Of a stretch of DNA of 64,000 nt, positions 1 to 11,285 are shown one piece after another. The position numbers were made by a program, and so were the translations under genes. The DNA is from Geomonas oryzae. Lineage in GTDB: Bacteria > Desulfobacterota > Desulfuromonadia > Geobacterales > Geobacteraceae. The stretch's first letter is position 1; every line of letters begins with the position of its first letter. The notes below the pieces were generated by a model. That model was given only the letters and a program-made list of their open reading frames with translations. It ran no database searches and was not told where the DNA came from. The stretch lies in assembly GCF_004117875.1 (NCBI RefSeq), contig NZ_RAHW01000001.1:868001-932000 (forward strand), read 5' to 3'.

Positions 1-2658
1 GGTCTTTTGAAGGTCCGCCTCTTCAGGCCGTTCCCGGTCGCCGCCATCGCCGCGGCGCTCCCCGCCTCGGTCAAGAAGATCGCCGTACTCGACCGCACCA
101 AGGAGCCGGGCTCCCTGGGCGAGCCGCTCTACCTCGACGTCAGGACCGCGATCGGCGAGGCGATGGGCGACGGGCTCACCAACTTCAAGCAGTACCCGAT
201 CATCGTCGGCGGCCGTTTCGGCCTCGGCTCCAAGGAGTTCACCCCGGGCATGGCCAAGGGGGTCTTTGACAACCTGAAGCTCGACAAGCCGAAGAACCAC
301 TTCGTGGTCGGCATCATCGAGGACGTGACCAACTCCTCCCTCGAGTACGATCCGAAGTTCGTGAACCCCTCCGCCGGCACCTACGCCGCCATGTTCTACG
401 GCCTGGGCTCCGACGGCACCGTGGGCGCCAACAAGAACTCCATCAAGATCATCGGCGAGACCACCGACAACAACGTCCAGGCGTACTTCGTGTACGACTC
501 CAAGAAGGCGGGCTCGGTGACCACCTCGCACCTGCGTTTCGGCAAGAACCCGATCCACGCACCGTACCTGATCGACCAGGCCGACTTCGTCGCCTGCCAC
601 AACTTCTCCTTCCTCGAGAAGTACGACATGCTGGCGAACGCGAAGGAAGGGGCCACCTTCCTCCTCTGTTCCCCGTTCGAGCACGACAAGGTGTGGGACT
701 CCATGCCGATCGAGGTGCAGCAGCAGGTGATCGCCAAGAAGCTCAAGTTCTACGTGATCAACGCGATCGAGCTCGCCGAGAAGCTGGGCCTCGGCGCCAG
801 GATCAACGTGATCATGCAGACCGCGTTCTTCAAGATCTCCAACATCATCCCGCTCGACACCGCCATCACCGCGATCAAGGACGCCATCAAGAAGTCCTAC
901 GGCAAGTCCGGCGAGAAGGTCGTCGAGATGAACAACAAGGCGGTGGACGCGGCCCTCGAGAACATCTTCGAGGTGCAGGTGCCGGCTACCGCCACGAGCG
1001 CCCTCAGAAAGCCCCCGGTCGTCGGCGCCCACGCCCCCGACTTCGTCCAGAACGTGACCTCGACCATGATCGCGGGCCTGGGCGACCAGCTCCCGGTATC
1101 CAAGATCCCGGCCGACGGCACCTTCCCGACTGCGACCTCGCAGTACGAGAAGCGCAACATCGCCGTCGACATCCCGGTATGGGACGAGGCGCTCTGCATC
1201 CAGTGCGGCATCTGCTCCTTCATCTGCCCGCACGCCTCCATCAGGATGAAGGTCTACGACGCAGACAAGCTCGCCGGCGCACCGGCCACCTTCAAGTCCG
1301 CCGACGCCCGCGGCAACGAGTTCAAGGGGATGAAGTGCTCCGTCCAGGTAGCCCCCGAGGACTGCACCGGCTGCGGTGCCTGCGTGGCGAACTGCCCGGC
1401 GAAGTCCAAGGAGGATCCGAAGCACAAGGCGATCAACATGAAGTTCCAGGCGCCGCTCAGGGCAAGCGAGGCGGCCAACTACGACTTCTTCTTGAACATC
1501 CCCGAGACCGATCCGAGCCTCGTCAAGGTCGAAACCCTGAAGGGGAGCCAGCTGGCGCGTCCGCTCTTCGAGTACTCCGGTGCCTGCGCCGGCTGCGGCG
1601 AGACCCCGTACCTGAAGCTCCTCTCCCAGCTCTTCGGCGACCGCGCGCTCATCGCCAACGCCACCGGCTGCTCCTCGATCTACGGCGGCAACCTCCCGAC
1701 CACCCCGTGGGCGAAGAACGCGGACGGGCGCGGCCCGGCCTGGTCCAACTCGCTCTTCGAGGACAACGCCGAGTTCGGCTTCGGCATGAGGCTCGCCGTC
1801 GACAAGTTCAACCAGGCCGCCCAGGAGCTCCTGGACCAGGTTGCCCTCCCGGCGGAACTGGTAGCACAGATCAAGGGTGCCGACCAGCAGAACCAGGCCG
1901 GCGTCGAGGCGCAGCGCGCACGCGTCGAAGCGCTGAAGCAGGCGCTTGCGGGCAGCAAGGAGCCGGCGGCACAGCAGCTCCTCTCCCTTGCCGACTACCT
2001 CGTGAAGAAGTCGGTCTGGATCGTGGGCGGCGACGGCTGGGCCTATGACATCGGCTACGGCGGCCTCGACCACGTCATCGCCTCCGGCAAGAACGTGAAC
2101 CTCCTCGTGCTCGACACCGAGGTCTACTCCAACACCGGCGGTCAGGCATCCAAGTCGACCCCGATGGGCGCGGTGGCTCAGTTCGCCGCGGGCGGCAAGC
2201 CGCAGGCCAAGAAGGACCTCGGCATGATCGCCATGGCCTACGGCAACGTGTACGTGGCCAAGGTCTCCCTCTCCAACCCGGCACAGTGCGTCAAGGCGTT
2301 CATCGAGGCGGAGGCCTACGACGGGCCGTCCCTGATCCTCGCGTACAGCCACTGCATCGCGCACGGCATCGACATGGCCACCGCGGTGGAGACCCAGAAG
2401 CGCGCGGTCGCCTCCGGCCACTGGCCGCTGGTCCGCTACAACCCGGAGCTCGCCGAGCAGGGCAAGAACCCGCTCGTCCTCGACAGCAAGGACCCGAGCA
2501 TCTCTCTCGAGGAGTACGCCTACGGTGAGAACCGCTACCGCGTACTGAAGAAGAACAACCCGGACGCCGCCGCTGCACTCATGGCGCGCTCGGCGGAACT
2601 CACTGCACGCCGCTACGATCTGTACAAGCGGATGGCCGAAATGGAGTTCGAGAAATAA
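1..2658 (+). CDS. nifJ: pyruvate:ferredoxin (flavodoxin) oxidoreductase, C-terminal part
   Basis: Oxidises pyruvate with CoA to acetyl-CoA and CO2 and passes the electrons to ferredoxin; a cytoplasmic enzyme of central anaerobic metabolism. The reading frame is open to the left edge, so about 885 residues are seen of the roughly 1190 usual for the single-chain enzyme; the TTG at position 7 is not the true start. Visible in order: the gamma domain, a two-[4Fe-4S] ferredoxin insert with CIQCGICSFICP (about 1195-1230) and CTGCGACVANCP (about 1363-1398), then the thiamine-diphosphate domain opening with CAGCGETPY and ATGCSSIYGGN, with GGDGWAYDIGYGG near 2028-2066. Family assignment is secure. The next gene has its own promoter, so nifJ probably ends its transcript here. 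Confidence 0.95.
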   Translation, partial: GLLKVRLFRPFPVAAIAAALPASVKKIAVLDRTKEPGSLGEPLYLDVRTAIGEAMGDGLTNFKQYPIIVGGRFGLGSKEFTPGMAKGVFDNLKLDKPKNHFVVGIIEDVTNSSLEYDPKFVNPSAGTYAAMFYGLGSDGTVGANKNSIKIIGETTDNNVQAYFVYDSKKAGSVTTSHLRFGKNPIHAPYLIDQADFVACHNFSFLEKYDMLANAKEGATFLLCSPFEHDKVWDSMPIEVQQQVIAKKLKFYVINAIELAEKLGLGARINVIMQTAFFKISNIIPLDTAITAIKDAIKKSYGKSGEKVVEMNNKAVDAALENIFEVQVPATATSALRKPPVVGAHAPDFVQNVTSTMIAGLGDQLPVSKIPADGTFPTATSQYEKRNIAVDIPVWDEALCIQCGICSFICPHASIRMKVYDADKLAGAPATFKSADARGNEFKGMKCSVQVAPEDCTGCGACVANCPAKSKEDPKHKAINMKFQAPLRASEAANYDFFLNIPETDPSLVKVETLKGSQLARPLFEYSGACAGCGETPYLKLLSQLFGDRALIANATGCSSIYGGNLPTTPWAKNADGRGPAWSNSLFEDNAEFGFGMRLAVDKFNQAAQELLDQVALPAELVAQIKGADQQNQAGVEAQRARVEALKQALAGSKEPAAQQLLSLADYLVKKSVWIVGGDGWAYDIGYGGLDHVIASGKNVNLLVLDTEVYSNTGGQASKSTPMGAVAQFAAGGKPQAKKDLGMIAMAYGNVYVAKVSLSNPAQCVKAFIEAEAYDGPSLILAYSHCIAHGIDMATAVETQKRAVASGHWPLVRYNPELAEQGKNPLVLDSKDPSISLEEYAYGENRYRVLKKNNPDAAAALMARSAELTARRYDLYKRMAEMEFEK

Positions 2659-2680
2659 GAAAGAAATCTAACAAAAGCGC

Positions 2681-2709
2681 TTGACAGGGACCAGACCCGT
2701 GCATAAACT
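2681..2709 (+). promoter_or_regulatory. sigma70-type promoter of the cold-shock gene
   Basis: TTGACA at 2681-2686 and TAAACT at 2704-2709 are separated by 17 bp, close to the consensus. Transcription would start near 2716 and give a 5' leader of about 55 nt before the cold-shock gene at 2771. Seen in sequence; activity is inferred. Confidence 0.75.
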
Positions 2710-2770
2710 CTTTACCTGTGCCGGGGATGGTCCCGCTTATCACGAAAGAGAAGTAACAGGAGAAGTCGTA

Positions 2771-2971
2771 ATGGCTAAAGGTGTAGTTAAGTGGTTCAAT
2801 GACAGCAAGGGTTTTGGTTTCATCGAGCAGGAGAACGGTGAGGATGTGTTCGTACACTTCTCCGCGATCCAGTCCGAGGGCTTCAAGTCCCTGGCAGAAG
2901 GCGATTCCGTAACTTTCGACGTGCAGCAGGGGCCGAAAGGTCTCCAGGCGGCCAACGTAGTCAGGGTTTAA
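2771..2971 (+). CDS. cold-shock domain protein, CspA family
   Basis: A 66-residue single cold-shock domain protein that binds single-stranded RNA or DNA and acts as an RNA chaperone. The RNP1-type motif KGFGFI and the RNP2-type motif VFVHFSAI are both present, and the length is typical. The open frame extends upstream, but ATG 2771 is chosen because it begins the canonical [10 protein letters not shown]-terminus and follows the purine-rich AACAGGAG. It stands alone between its own promoter and a strong terminator. The family has several paralogues per genome, so cold induction is not certain. Confidence 0.95.
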   Translation: MAKGVVKWFNDSKGFGFIEQENGEDVFVHFSAIQSEGFKSLAEGDSVTFDVQQGPKGLQAANVVRV

Positions 2972-2988
2972 AGCTACCTTTAAACGAC

Positions 2989-3023
2989 AAAAAGCCCCCG
3001 GATTGCTCCGGGGGCTTTTTTTT
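2989..3023 (+). terminator. rho-independent terminator after the cold-shock gene
   Basis: The arms AAAGCCCCCGG and CCGGGGGCTTT form a GC-rich stem with a short loop and run into an eight-T tract. The upstream A run also allows weaker activity for the convergent gene that ends at 3040. Confidence 0.9.
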
Positions 3024-3039
3024 GTGGCGTAGCCTGCCG

Positions 3040-3723
3040 CTACTCGATGCAGGTGCCGACCGAGCCTGAACGGCAGATGGTCTTGTCGGTCCAAAGCGCC
3101 CCCTCCAGCTTGGCACCCGCCATTCGGGTTCCCCTCAGGCGCGCCTGGTTCAGCGAGGCGCCGCGCAGGTTGGCGCCGGTCAGGTCGGCGAGTTCGAGGT
3201 CGGTCTCCGCAAGGTTGGCCCGCTCGAGGTTCGCGGACTGCAGGTTGGTGCGGTTGAATTTGGCGCCCGCCAGGTCGTACCCTACCAGGTTCAGGCCGCT
3301 CAAGTCGGCGCCGGAGAAGTCGCGCGTGGAGGAGAGTATCCTCTGCACCTCGGGCTGGGTCATGCGCCGGTCCGTGACCTTCGCCTTGACCGCCGCGCCC
3401 CCCCCCTTGGCCTTCGCGCTTCTCTTACCCTTCGCTACCTTCCTTTTCTTCCCCTTGGCCTGTTTTTTACCGCCTTTCTTTTTGCCGACCTGGGCCGCGG
3501 ACTTACCCGATTCCACTTCCTTTGCGAGGGCGGCCAGCTTCGCCTCGGCCGCCTTCAGGGTCTGTGCCTCGGCGTTGTCCTTGGCCGCATTATCTTTGGC
3601 GGGGGCCTCCTTGGCGGGGGCGGGTGCAGGGGCGTCGGCCCCCACTGCGAGTACGGGATAGCTCGCGGCCAGCCAGGCGGCGAGGGTGATGCGTGCGATA
3701 TGCGCTGCAAAAGGGCGGTTCAT
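3040..3723 (-). CDS. secreted pentapeptide-repeat protein with a lysine-rich linker
   Basis: A 227-residue protein of unknown function. Residues 1-28 look like a Sec signal peptide. A Pro/Ala-rich stretch (30-60) leads to a strongly basic Lys/Gly-rich segment (81-116). Residues about 136-210 form some 14 pentapeptide units of the A(D/N)LxX type, for example GANLRGASL, which fold as a right-handed beta-helix. Two Cys near the end (C217, C224) could form a disulfide. The gene is convergent with the cold-shock gene and divergent from uvrA. Periplasmic or surface location is inferred; the basic linker might bind nucleic acid or anionic polysaccharide. Confidence 0.75.
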   Translation of the reverse strand: MNRPFAAHIARITLAAWLAASYPVLAVGADAPAPAPAKEAPAKDNAAKDNAEAQTLKAAEAKLAALAKEVESGKSAAQVGKKKGGKKQAKGKKRKVAKGKRSAKAKGGGAAVKAKVTDRRMTQPEVQRILSSTRDFSGADLSGLNLVGYDLAGAKFNRTNLQSANLERANLAETDLELADLTGANLRGASLNQARLRGTRMAGAKLEGALWTDKTICRSGSVGTCIE

Positions 3724-3821
3724 GGGCGCCTCCGTAACGTGTTCCGACTCCCCGGACTGGTCCCGGGGGTGTGCTTGTTCCCTTATCGGCAGGGGTGCGA
3801 AAAAACTGAAAGGTGTTTACC

Positions 3822-3851
3822 TTGTGGTATGGACGAAATTCTCATTATAAT
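3822..3851 (+). promoter_or_regulatory. candidate promoter of uvrA
   Basis: TTGTGG at 3822-3827 and a perfect TATAAT at 3846-3851 with an 18-bp spacer. The start codon of uvrA is 94 bp further on. No clear LexA-type operator was seen in this interval. Confidence 0.45.
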
Positions 3852-3944
3852 GGAGGTGCCGTCCCGACAATAAGCGGGGCGGTGTGCTATATTTAACAGT
3901 CGCGCGCCCGGCGCGCCACGCAGATAATATTCATCGGGAGCATC

Positions 3945-6782
<2,838 letters not shown>

Positions 6783-6805
6783 TCGACGGGGACGGGGAGG
6801 AGACC

Positions 6806-6970
6806 ATGGCAAGCGGCGAAAAATGCGGCCACACCGGTGAGGAAAGAAAAGGTTGCGCCGCCTGCCGGGAGGAGGAGCCCGAGCCGTTCTGGTGTCCTGA
6901 CTGCAACAAGGGGGTCCCGGAGAAACGGTGCCCGTACTGCGGACTGAAGGCCAGGAAAAAGAAGGTATAG
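6806..6970 (+). CDS. 54-residue zinc-ribbon protein
   Basis: A very small protein of unknown function. It carries seven Cys, among them CAAC near the N-terminus and a ribbon-like pair CPDC...CPYC at about residues 30-45 of the type that binds one zinc, then a basic tail ending RKKKV. ATG 6806 is preceded by GGGGAGG at a good distance, and the frame closes with TAG at 6970. It lies 23 bp after uvrA on the same strand, which suggests cotranscription. A link to DNA repair is only positional. Confidence 0.7.
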   Translation: MASGEKCGHTGEERKGCAACREEEPEPFWCPDCNKGVPEKRCPYCGLKARKKKV

Positions 6971-7045
6971 CACGGGGCGCTTTAACGAGAAAGTACGTTA
7001 TAATCTGCTCATTGTTTTTCAGGCGGTGTACGGAAGGAGTTTCTT

Positions 7046-7615
7046 ATGTGCAACGCATCGCTTCTCAAAATCATGCTGTTTCTGCTGCTGCTGACACAGG
7101 TCGGCTGTTCCAACCTGCTCCCCAGGTCGAAGGCGATCACAGAGTCGCCTTGGCAGGAGTACGAAGCGGCGAAGGCCTCCTTTGACAGCATCGTCGTCGG
7201 GAAGACCACCGTAGAGGACCTGCAAAAGATGGGGTTCGACATCAAGTCTTCGCCCAACATCCGGGTCCTCAACTACCTGGACATCGCCGCCATGCTGCAG
7301 GGGATGCCGGCGAAGGACCTCGACCCGGGGCTGCAGGCGTGCCTGAGGGCGCGCGAGGATTGCCGCGCCTACGTCTTTGAGCCCAAACGCAGCTACAGCA
7401 AGCGGGTCGGCAACTTCTGGCTCGATATCCTGAACTTCAAGCGCAAGACTCACGAGACCGGCTGGCGTTTCAAGGCACTCGTCGTTTTCGTGAACCACCA
7501 TGTGGCGTACAAGCTTTCCAGCGGCGAGCCGAAGATCGACCAGATGACGGACCAGGTCAATCCGCTCGGCCCGCTGCAGGCCCCTGCCGACATGATCACC
7601 AGGGCGCTCTTCTGA
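7046..7615 (+). CDS. putative lipoprotein of unknown function
   Basis: A 189-residue protein with an N-terminal hydrophobic stretch (residues about 7-17) ending in a lipobox-like QVGC, so Cys21 is the likely lipidation site. The rest is soluble, mixed alpha/beta in appearance, with no motif I recognise; a segment of the type VGKTTVEDLQKMGFD resembles the small beta-barrel-assembly-type (SmpA/OmlA-like) folds, but this is only a weak impression. AAGGAG lies about 6 bp before ATG 7046. A terminator follows 25 bp after the stop, so the gene is probably monocistronic. Confidence 0.7.
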   Translation: MCNASLLKIMLFLLLLTQVGCSNLLPRSKAITESPWQEYEAAKASFDSIVVGKTTVEDLQKMGFDIKSSPNIRVLNYLDIAAMLQGMPAKDLDPGLQACLRAREDCRAYVFEPKRSYSKRVGNFWLDILNFKRKTHETGWRFKALVVFVNHHVAYKLSSGEPKIDQMTDQVNPLGPLQAPADMITRALF

Positions 7616-7639
7616 CAGGACCGGGCAAACGGTTACACA

Positions 7640-7674
7640 GCCTGCAGCGTGACGGACGTTGCAGGCTTTTTTAT
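7640..7674 (+). terminator. rho-independent terminator after the lipoprotein gene
   Basis: AGCCTGCA and TGCAGGCT form a perfect 8-bp stem and are followed directly by six T. Confidence 0.85.
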
Positions 7675-7771
7675 GCCCGCAAGTCGAGGCCCATGGTTGC
7701 CCGACTCATCTCTTGGTTCCCGCGGCAATTGATGCTATTGTGCATCGGTCAAAATCACGCAGGAGAGTCCT

Positions 7772-8758
7772 ATGCATGACGCGCAGCACCCGTTCCATAC
7801 CCTGACCCCGAACTTCATCATGGACGCCGTGGAGAGCCAGGGGTTCCGCTGCGACTGCCGCACCTCGGCCCTCAACAGCTACGAAAACCGCGTCTACCAG
7901 GTGGGGATAGAGGAGGAAAAGCCGCTCATCGCCAAGTTCTACCGGCCCGGGCGCTGGAGCGACGAGCAGATCATCGAGGAGCACCGCTTCACCCTCGAAC
8001 TCGCCGGACACGAACTCTCCGTGGTGGCCCCATGGCTGAACCAGGCCGGTGCGAGCCTTTTCCGTTACAAGGGGTTTCGCTTCGCGCTCTACCCGCGCCA
8101 GGGAGGGCACGCCCCCGAGTTCGACAACGACGCGAACCTCCTGATCCTCGGCCGCATGCTGGGCCGGATCCACAGTATCGGGGCGGTGCGCCCCTTTGAG
8201 CACCGCCCCGCGCTCACAAGCGGCGACTTCGGCTACGACAGCGCGGCCTTCATCGCCGAGCGTTTCATCCCGGACGAGTATCGCGAGAGCTATCAGGCGG
8301 TGACGCGGCAGCTTTTGCAGGGGGTCGACGACGCCTTCGCCTCGGTACCGCAGCTCGCCTGCGTCCGGGCTCACGGCGACTGCCATGCCGGGAACATCCT
8401 GTGGCGCGACGACGCCCCCCATTTCGTCGACTTCGACGATGCGCGCATGGCGCCGGCGGTCCAGGACCTCTGGATGATGCTCTCGGGAGACCGGCCGCGC
8501 CAGCTGGCGCAGCTCGCCCAGTTCGTCAAGGGGTACCGCGAGTTTTACGACTTCAACCCGGCCGAGCTGCGCCTGATCGAGCCCCTGCGGGCGCTGCGCA
8601 TGATGCATTACAGCGCGTGGCTTGCCCGGCGCTGGGACGATCCCGCTTTCCCCGTCGCCTTCCCCTGGTTCAACACGGTGCGCTATTGGGGCGAGCATCT
8701 GCTCCAGTTGCGCGAGCAGCTGGCGGCGCTGGATGAGCCGCCGCTGGAACTCCCCTGA
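7772..8758 (+). CDS. srkA: SrkA/YihE-type stress-response kinase
   Basis: A 328-residue protein of the choline/aminoglycoside kinase fold, matching the length of SrkA (YihE/RdoA), a cytoplasmic Ser/Thr kinase linked in enterobacteria to Cpx-mediated stress and cell-death control. The catalytic loop HGDCHAGNILW (His201, Asp203) and the metal-binding FVDFDDARM are intact; EEKPLIAKFYRPGRW supplies the ATP-binding lysine. ATG 7772 follows AGGAGAG. The gene is flanked by terminators on both sides and seems to be transcribed alone. The family is clear; the substrate in this organism is not known. Confidence 0.88.
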   Translation: MHDAQHPFHTLTPNFIMDAVESQGFRCDCRTSALNSYENRVYQVGIEEEKPLIAKFYRPGRWSDEQIIEEHRFTLELAGHELSVVAPWLNQAGASLFRYKGFRFALYPRQGGHAPEFDNDANLLILGRMLGRIHSIGAVRPFEHRPALTSGDFGYDSAAFIAERFIPDEYRESYQAVTRQLLQGVDDAFASVPQLACVRAHGDCHAGNILWRDDAPHFVDFDDARMAPAVQDLWMMLSGDRPRQLAQLAQFVKGYREFYDFNPAELRLIEPLRALRMMHYSAWLARRWDDPAFPVAFPWFNTVRYWGEHLLQLREQLAALDEPPLELP

Positions 8759-8768
8759 CCTGCAAGAA

Positions 8769-8804
8769 AAAAGAGGCGACCCATTGGGCCGCCTCTTTTT
8801 TTTT
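8769..8804. terminator. bidirectional terminator between srkA and a convergent lipoprotein gene
   Basis: AAAGAGGCG and CGCCTCTTT form the stem, with a T tract on the plus side and an A tract upstream, so the hairpin can stop transcripts from both sides. Confidence 0.85.
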
Positions 8805-8824
8805 ACACGTCGCGCCGCACCGCG

Positions 8825-9325
8825 CTAGCGGGACTTCTTCTCCAGCTCCTGGTCGAGGTGTTTCAACTGCTCGATGCGCTGGCTCAGCTCCTCTATCTCG
8901 CGGTTGAGCGATTGGTTGTTGGCGCGCAGGGCGCGGTTTTGTCGTTTCTGTTCTTCGGCCAGGTTCACGAGGTCGGTCACCGGAGCCGCAAGCAGGGTCC
9001 ACTGGCTCGCGGGATACTCCTTCTTCAGCCGACGCAAGAGGCGCTGTGCCTGCGCCGATGCGGGACGGTCCGCCTTGGTTTTCATGGTCAGAAGGGCCAG
9101 CCGGAAGAGCGCCTCGTCGGTTACTCCCGCCACGCCGGGTGCGTTGCAGACCGCGGTCAGAAGCCCGGCGGCGCCGGTGGCGTCCCCTTCCTGGAGCAGG
9201 GTGTTAGCCCGCGCGAGCTGCCTCGATCCGCTGTAGCGGTCGAAGAGGTTCGCCTCCCCGGTACGGGTGCCGGCGCACCCTCCGCAGGACAGGAGGAGCA
9301 GGACGAGTAGCAGCGTCTTTCTCAT
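8825..9325 (-). CDS. lipoprotein with C-terminal coiled coil
   Basis: A 166-residue protein with a lipoprotein signal peptide (hydrophobic residues 4-13, lipobox SCGGC, lipidated Cys17). The middle is alpha-helical and TPR-like (LARANTLLQEGDATGAAGLL), and the last 45 residues form a heptad-rich coiled coil (LNREIEELSQRIEQLKHL). No enzymatic motif is seen. Its start overlaps the stop of the upstream GGDEF gene by 4 nt (ATGA), which implies translational coupling, so it may be an envelope partner of that signalling protein. Confidence 0.75.
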   Translation of the reverse strand: MRKTLLLVLLLLSCGGCAGTRTGEANLFDRYSGSRQLARANTLLQEGDATGAAGLLTAVCNAPGVAGVTDEALFRLALLTMKTKADRPASAQAQRLLRRLKKEYPASQWTLLAAPVTDLVNLAEEQKRQNRALRANNQSLNREIEELSQRIEQLKHLDQELEKKSR

Positions 9326-10665
9326 GCGTTCTCCCTTTCCGGGGTCCCGATCAGGTAGGTGCTTCCTGCCTTCCCCTTGGCCCGGTCCTTCACCTTGGCT
9401 GCGGCCCTTGCGATCTCGACGGCGGAGGCGAACTGGTCCCTGCCGCAGACGATCACGGCGATGGAGATGGTAGTCACCGGGAAGAAGCGCTGCACGCCGT
9501 AGCGGTCGCTCCCCTCGATCCCGCCGGCCCTCAGGTCTTCTGGGGAGTAGTGTTTGGTCACCTCGGCATTGAAGCTGCGGATCACTTCCTCGCAGACCTG
9601 TTTTACCCGGTCCACCGGGATCACCATGACGAAGTCGTCCCCCCCCACGTGCCCGACGAAGCCCTCGCTCCCCCCGTTCTCTTTCACCGCGGCCTGGATC
9701 AGGTCGCCGGTCAGGCGGAGCAGCTCGCTTCCCTTTGCGTAGCCGTAATGGTCGCCGTACGGCTTGAAGTTGTCGAGGTCGGCGTAGCAGAAGGCGAAGG
9801 GGGCGCCTCCTTGCAGCCGCTCCTCGAGCACCCGTTCTATGGCGATGTTCCCGGGAAGCCGGGTGAGCGGGCTCGCGTCGAGGCTAACCTGTTCGAGGAC
9901 CTTGAGCCGCGCCGCCATCTTGGTGAAGTCGCGGGCGAGGTCGCTGATCTCGTCGCCGTAGGGGACTTCGGGGCGGTAGTCGAAGTCGCCGGCGGCGATC
10001 CGGTGCGTGGCGCTTTGCAGTTCCCTGATCGCTCCGAAGGTGCGGTAGGTGACCACCGGGGCGACGCCGATGGCGAGGAGGAAGCCGGTGCAGGATATGG
10101 CTATGGTCCACCAGACGGTCCGTTTCTGCTGTTCGTCGGCGCGTGCGAGCACCACCTTCAGCTTGTCTCTGCGTTTCAGGTAGCTCGTGTCGATGGCGTT
10201 CAGGACCCTGAGCGCCGGGGTGCGCAGCGCTCCGTTGCCCGCCGATTGGCCGGAGAAGAGCTTTTCCGACGCCTTCTGGTATTCGAGATAGAGCCGCTTC
10301 AGCTCCTTGATGTCGGCGGTGGGGGGCGTCCGTTCCAGCATGGTGAGGCTCGTCTGCGCCTCGGCCTGCCGCTGGAGAAAGAGATCTATGAACGCGGGGT
10401 CCCTGAGGATGATGTATTTTCCGGCGAAACTCTCCTGTGCCAGTAGCGAGGAGCGCAACTCGATGAGAGCGCTGATGACGGGTAACTCGTCGTTGGCGAT
10501 ATCCCGGGAGATGTTGGTGCTGCGGTAGATGTTGTAGGAAGAGAAGACCAGGGCCGCGGCGGTGAAGAGCGCCATGGCTGCGTAGCCTGCCGTTATCTTC
10601 TGGATCAGGGTCAGGTTGGACAGACTGAACCGTGAAGACGTTCTTGTGCTGGCTGTTTCAGACAT
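9322..10665 (-). CDS. membrane HAMP-GGDEF protein with Hypr-like signature
   Basis: A 447-residue inner-membrane signalling protein: transmembrane helix 1 (about 28-46), a periplasmic helical sensor region (47-182), transmembrane helix 2 (184-206), HAMP (207-258) and a cyclase domain (262-436). The active-site loop is GGDDF (341-345). The base-contacting residues are unusual: the conserved Asn is Gly304 (FKPYGD) and the Asp of the usual GHxxGD is Ser313 (GYAKGS). An Asp-to-Ser change at this position marks the Hypr GGDEF enzymes of Geobacter, which make 3',3'-cGAMP as well as c-di-GMP. Product specificity is therefore inferred to be shifted; loss of activity is the alternative. It is cotranscribed with the lipoprotein downstream. 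Confidence 0.82.
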   Translation of the reverse strand: MSETASTRTSSRFSLSNLTLIQKITAGYAAMALFTAAALVFSSYNIYRSTNISRDIANDELPVISALIELRSSLLAQESFAGKYIILRDPAFIDLFLQRQAEAQTSLTMLERTPPTADIKELKRLYLEYQKASEKLFSGQSAGNGALRTPALRVLNAIDTSYLKRRDKLKVVLARADEQQKRTVWWTIAISCTGFLLAIGVAPVVTYRTFGAIRELQSATHRIAAGDFDYRPEVPYGDEISDLARDFTKMAARLKVLEQVSLDASPLTRLPGNIAIERVLEERLQGGAPFAFCYADLDNFKPYGDHYGYAKGSELLRLTGDLIQAAVKENGGSEGFVGHVGGDDFVMVIPVDRVKQVCEEVIRSFNAEVTKHYSPEDLRAGGIEGSDRYGVQRFFPVTTISIAVIVCGRDQFASAVEIARAAAKVKDRAKGKAGSTYLIGTPERENA

Positions 10666-10716
10666 GGGTATAGATATTAGGGCACGGCACCGGCAAAGTC
10701 AACGCGGCGGTTGCTG

Positions 10717-11229
10717 TCAGTGGTGTGATGTGAGACGGCACTGGGACAGTACCCTGGTTGCGGCCTCTTCGAGAGTCTCGTCGTTCAGCAGTACGACGTG
10801 GTGAGCATGCTTCTGATACAGTGCGAAGCGCCGTTCGTACAGCTCATCGAGACCGCCTTCACTCATCCCGACGATGCCGCGCGGTGCTTCGCTTGCTATG
10901 CGTTCATGCAGCTTTTGAACCGGGAGGGCGAGGAAGACGATGGTGGAGAGCGAGGCGAGGTGACGCATGGCGGGCTCCGAATAGACCACGCTTCCCCCGG
11001 TGGAGATGACGACGTGGACGTCAGGGGCAAGCGCCAGCACGGTCTCCTCCTCGACCCGGCGGAACTCCTCCGCGTCAAGCTCGTCAACCACCGCCTGCAG
11101 TTTTTTCCCGAAGCGCTGCTCGATGCAATGATCGGTGTCGATGAACTCCCAGCCGAGCCGCGCGGCGACGGTGCGGCCGATGGCGCTTTTGCCGGAGCCT
11201 GGCATCCCTATCAAGGTCAGTCGTTCCAT
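10717..11229 (-). CDS. aroK: shikimate kinase
   Basis: Phosphorylates shikimate at O3 in the chorismate pathway for aromatic amino acids. The 170 residues fit the family. Walker A GMPGSGKS (8-15), the shikimate-binding DTD (31-33) and STGGS are present; the lid region has ERIASEAPRGI instead of the most common arginine-rich form but keeps a basic residue. The frame stays open far upstream, but ATG 11229 is chosen since it starts MERLTLIGMPG directly before the P-loop strand. The gene stands apart from other aro genes in a minus-strand run of unrelated small genes. Confidence 0.93.
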   Translation of the reverse strand: MERLTLIGMPGSGKSAIGRTVAARLGWEFIDTDHCIEQRFGKKLQAVVDELDAEEFRRVEEETVLALAPDVHVVISTGGSVVYSEPAMRHLASLSTIVFLALPVQKLHERIASEAPRGIVGMSEGGLDELYERRFALYQKHAHHVVLLNDETLEEAATRVLSQCRLTSHH

Positions 11230-11285
11230 GTCACCCCCAGCGGCGGGTGTGCGGCGATTTCCCGCACGAGGCCGGGACTTAGCGA

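Noticed and set aside
693-2048. 451-codon plus-strand frame overlapping nifJ
   Set aside because: A second-frame shadow of a strongly conserved nifJ; extremely Arg-rich translation.
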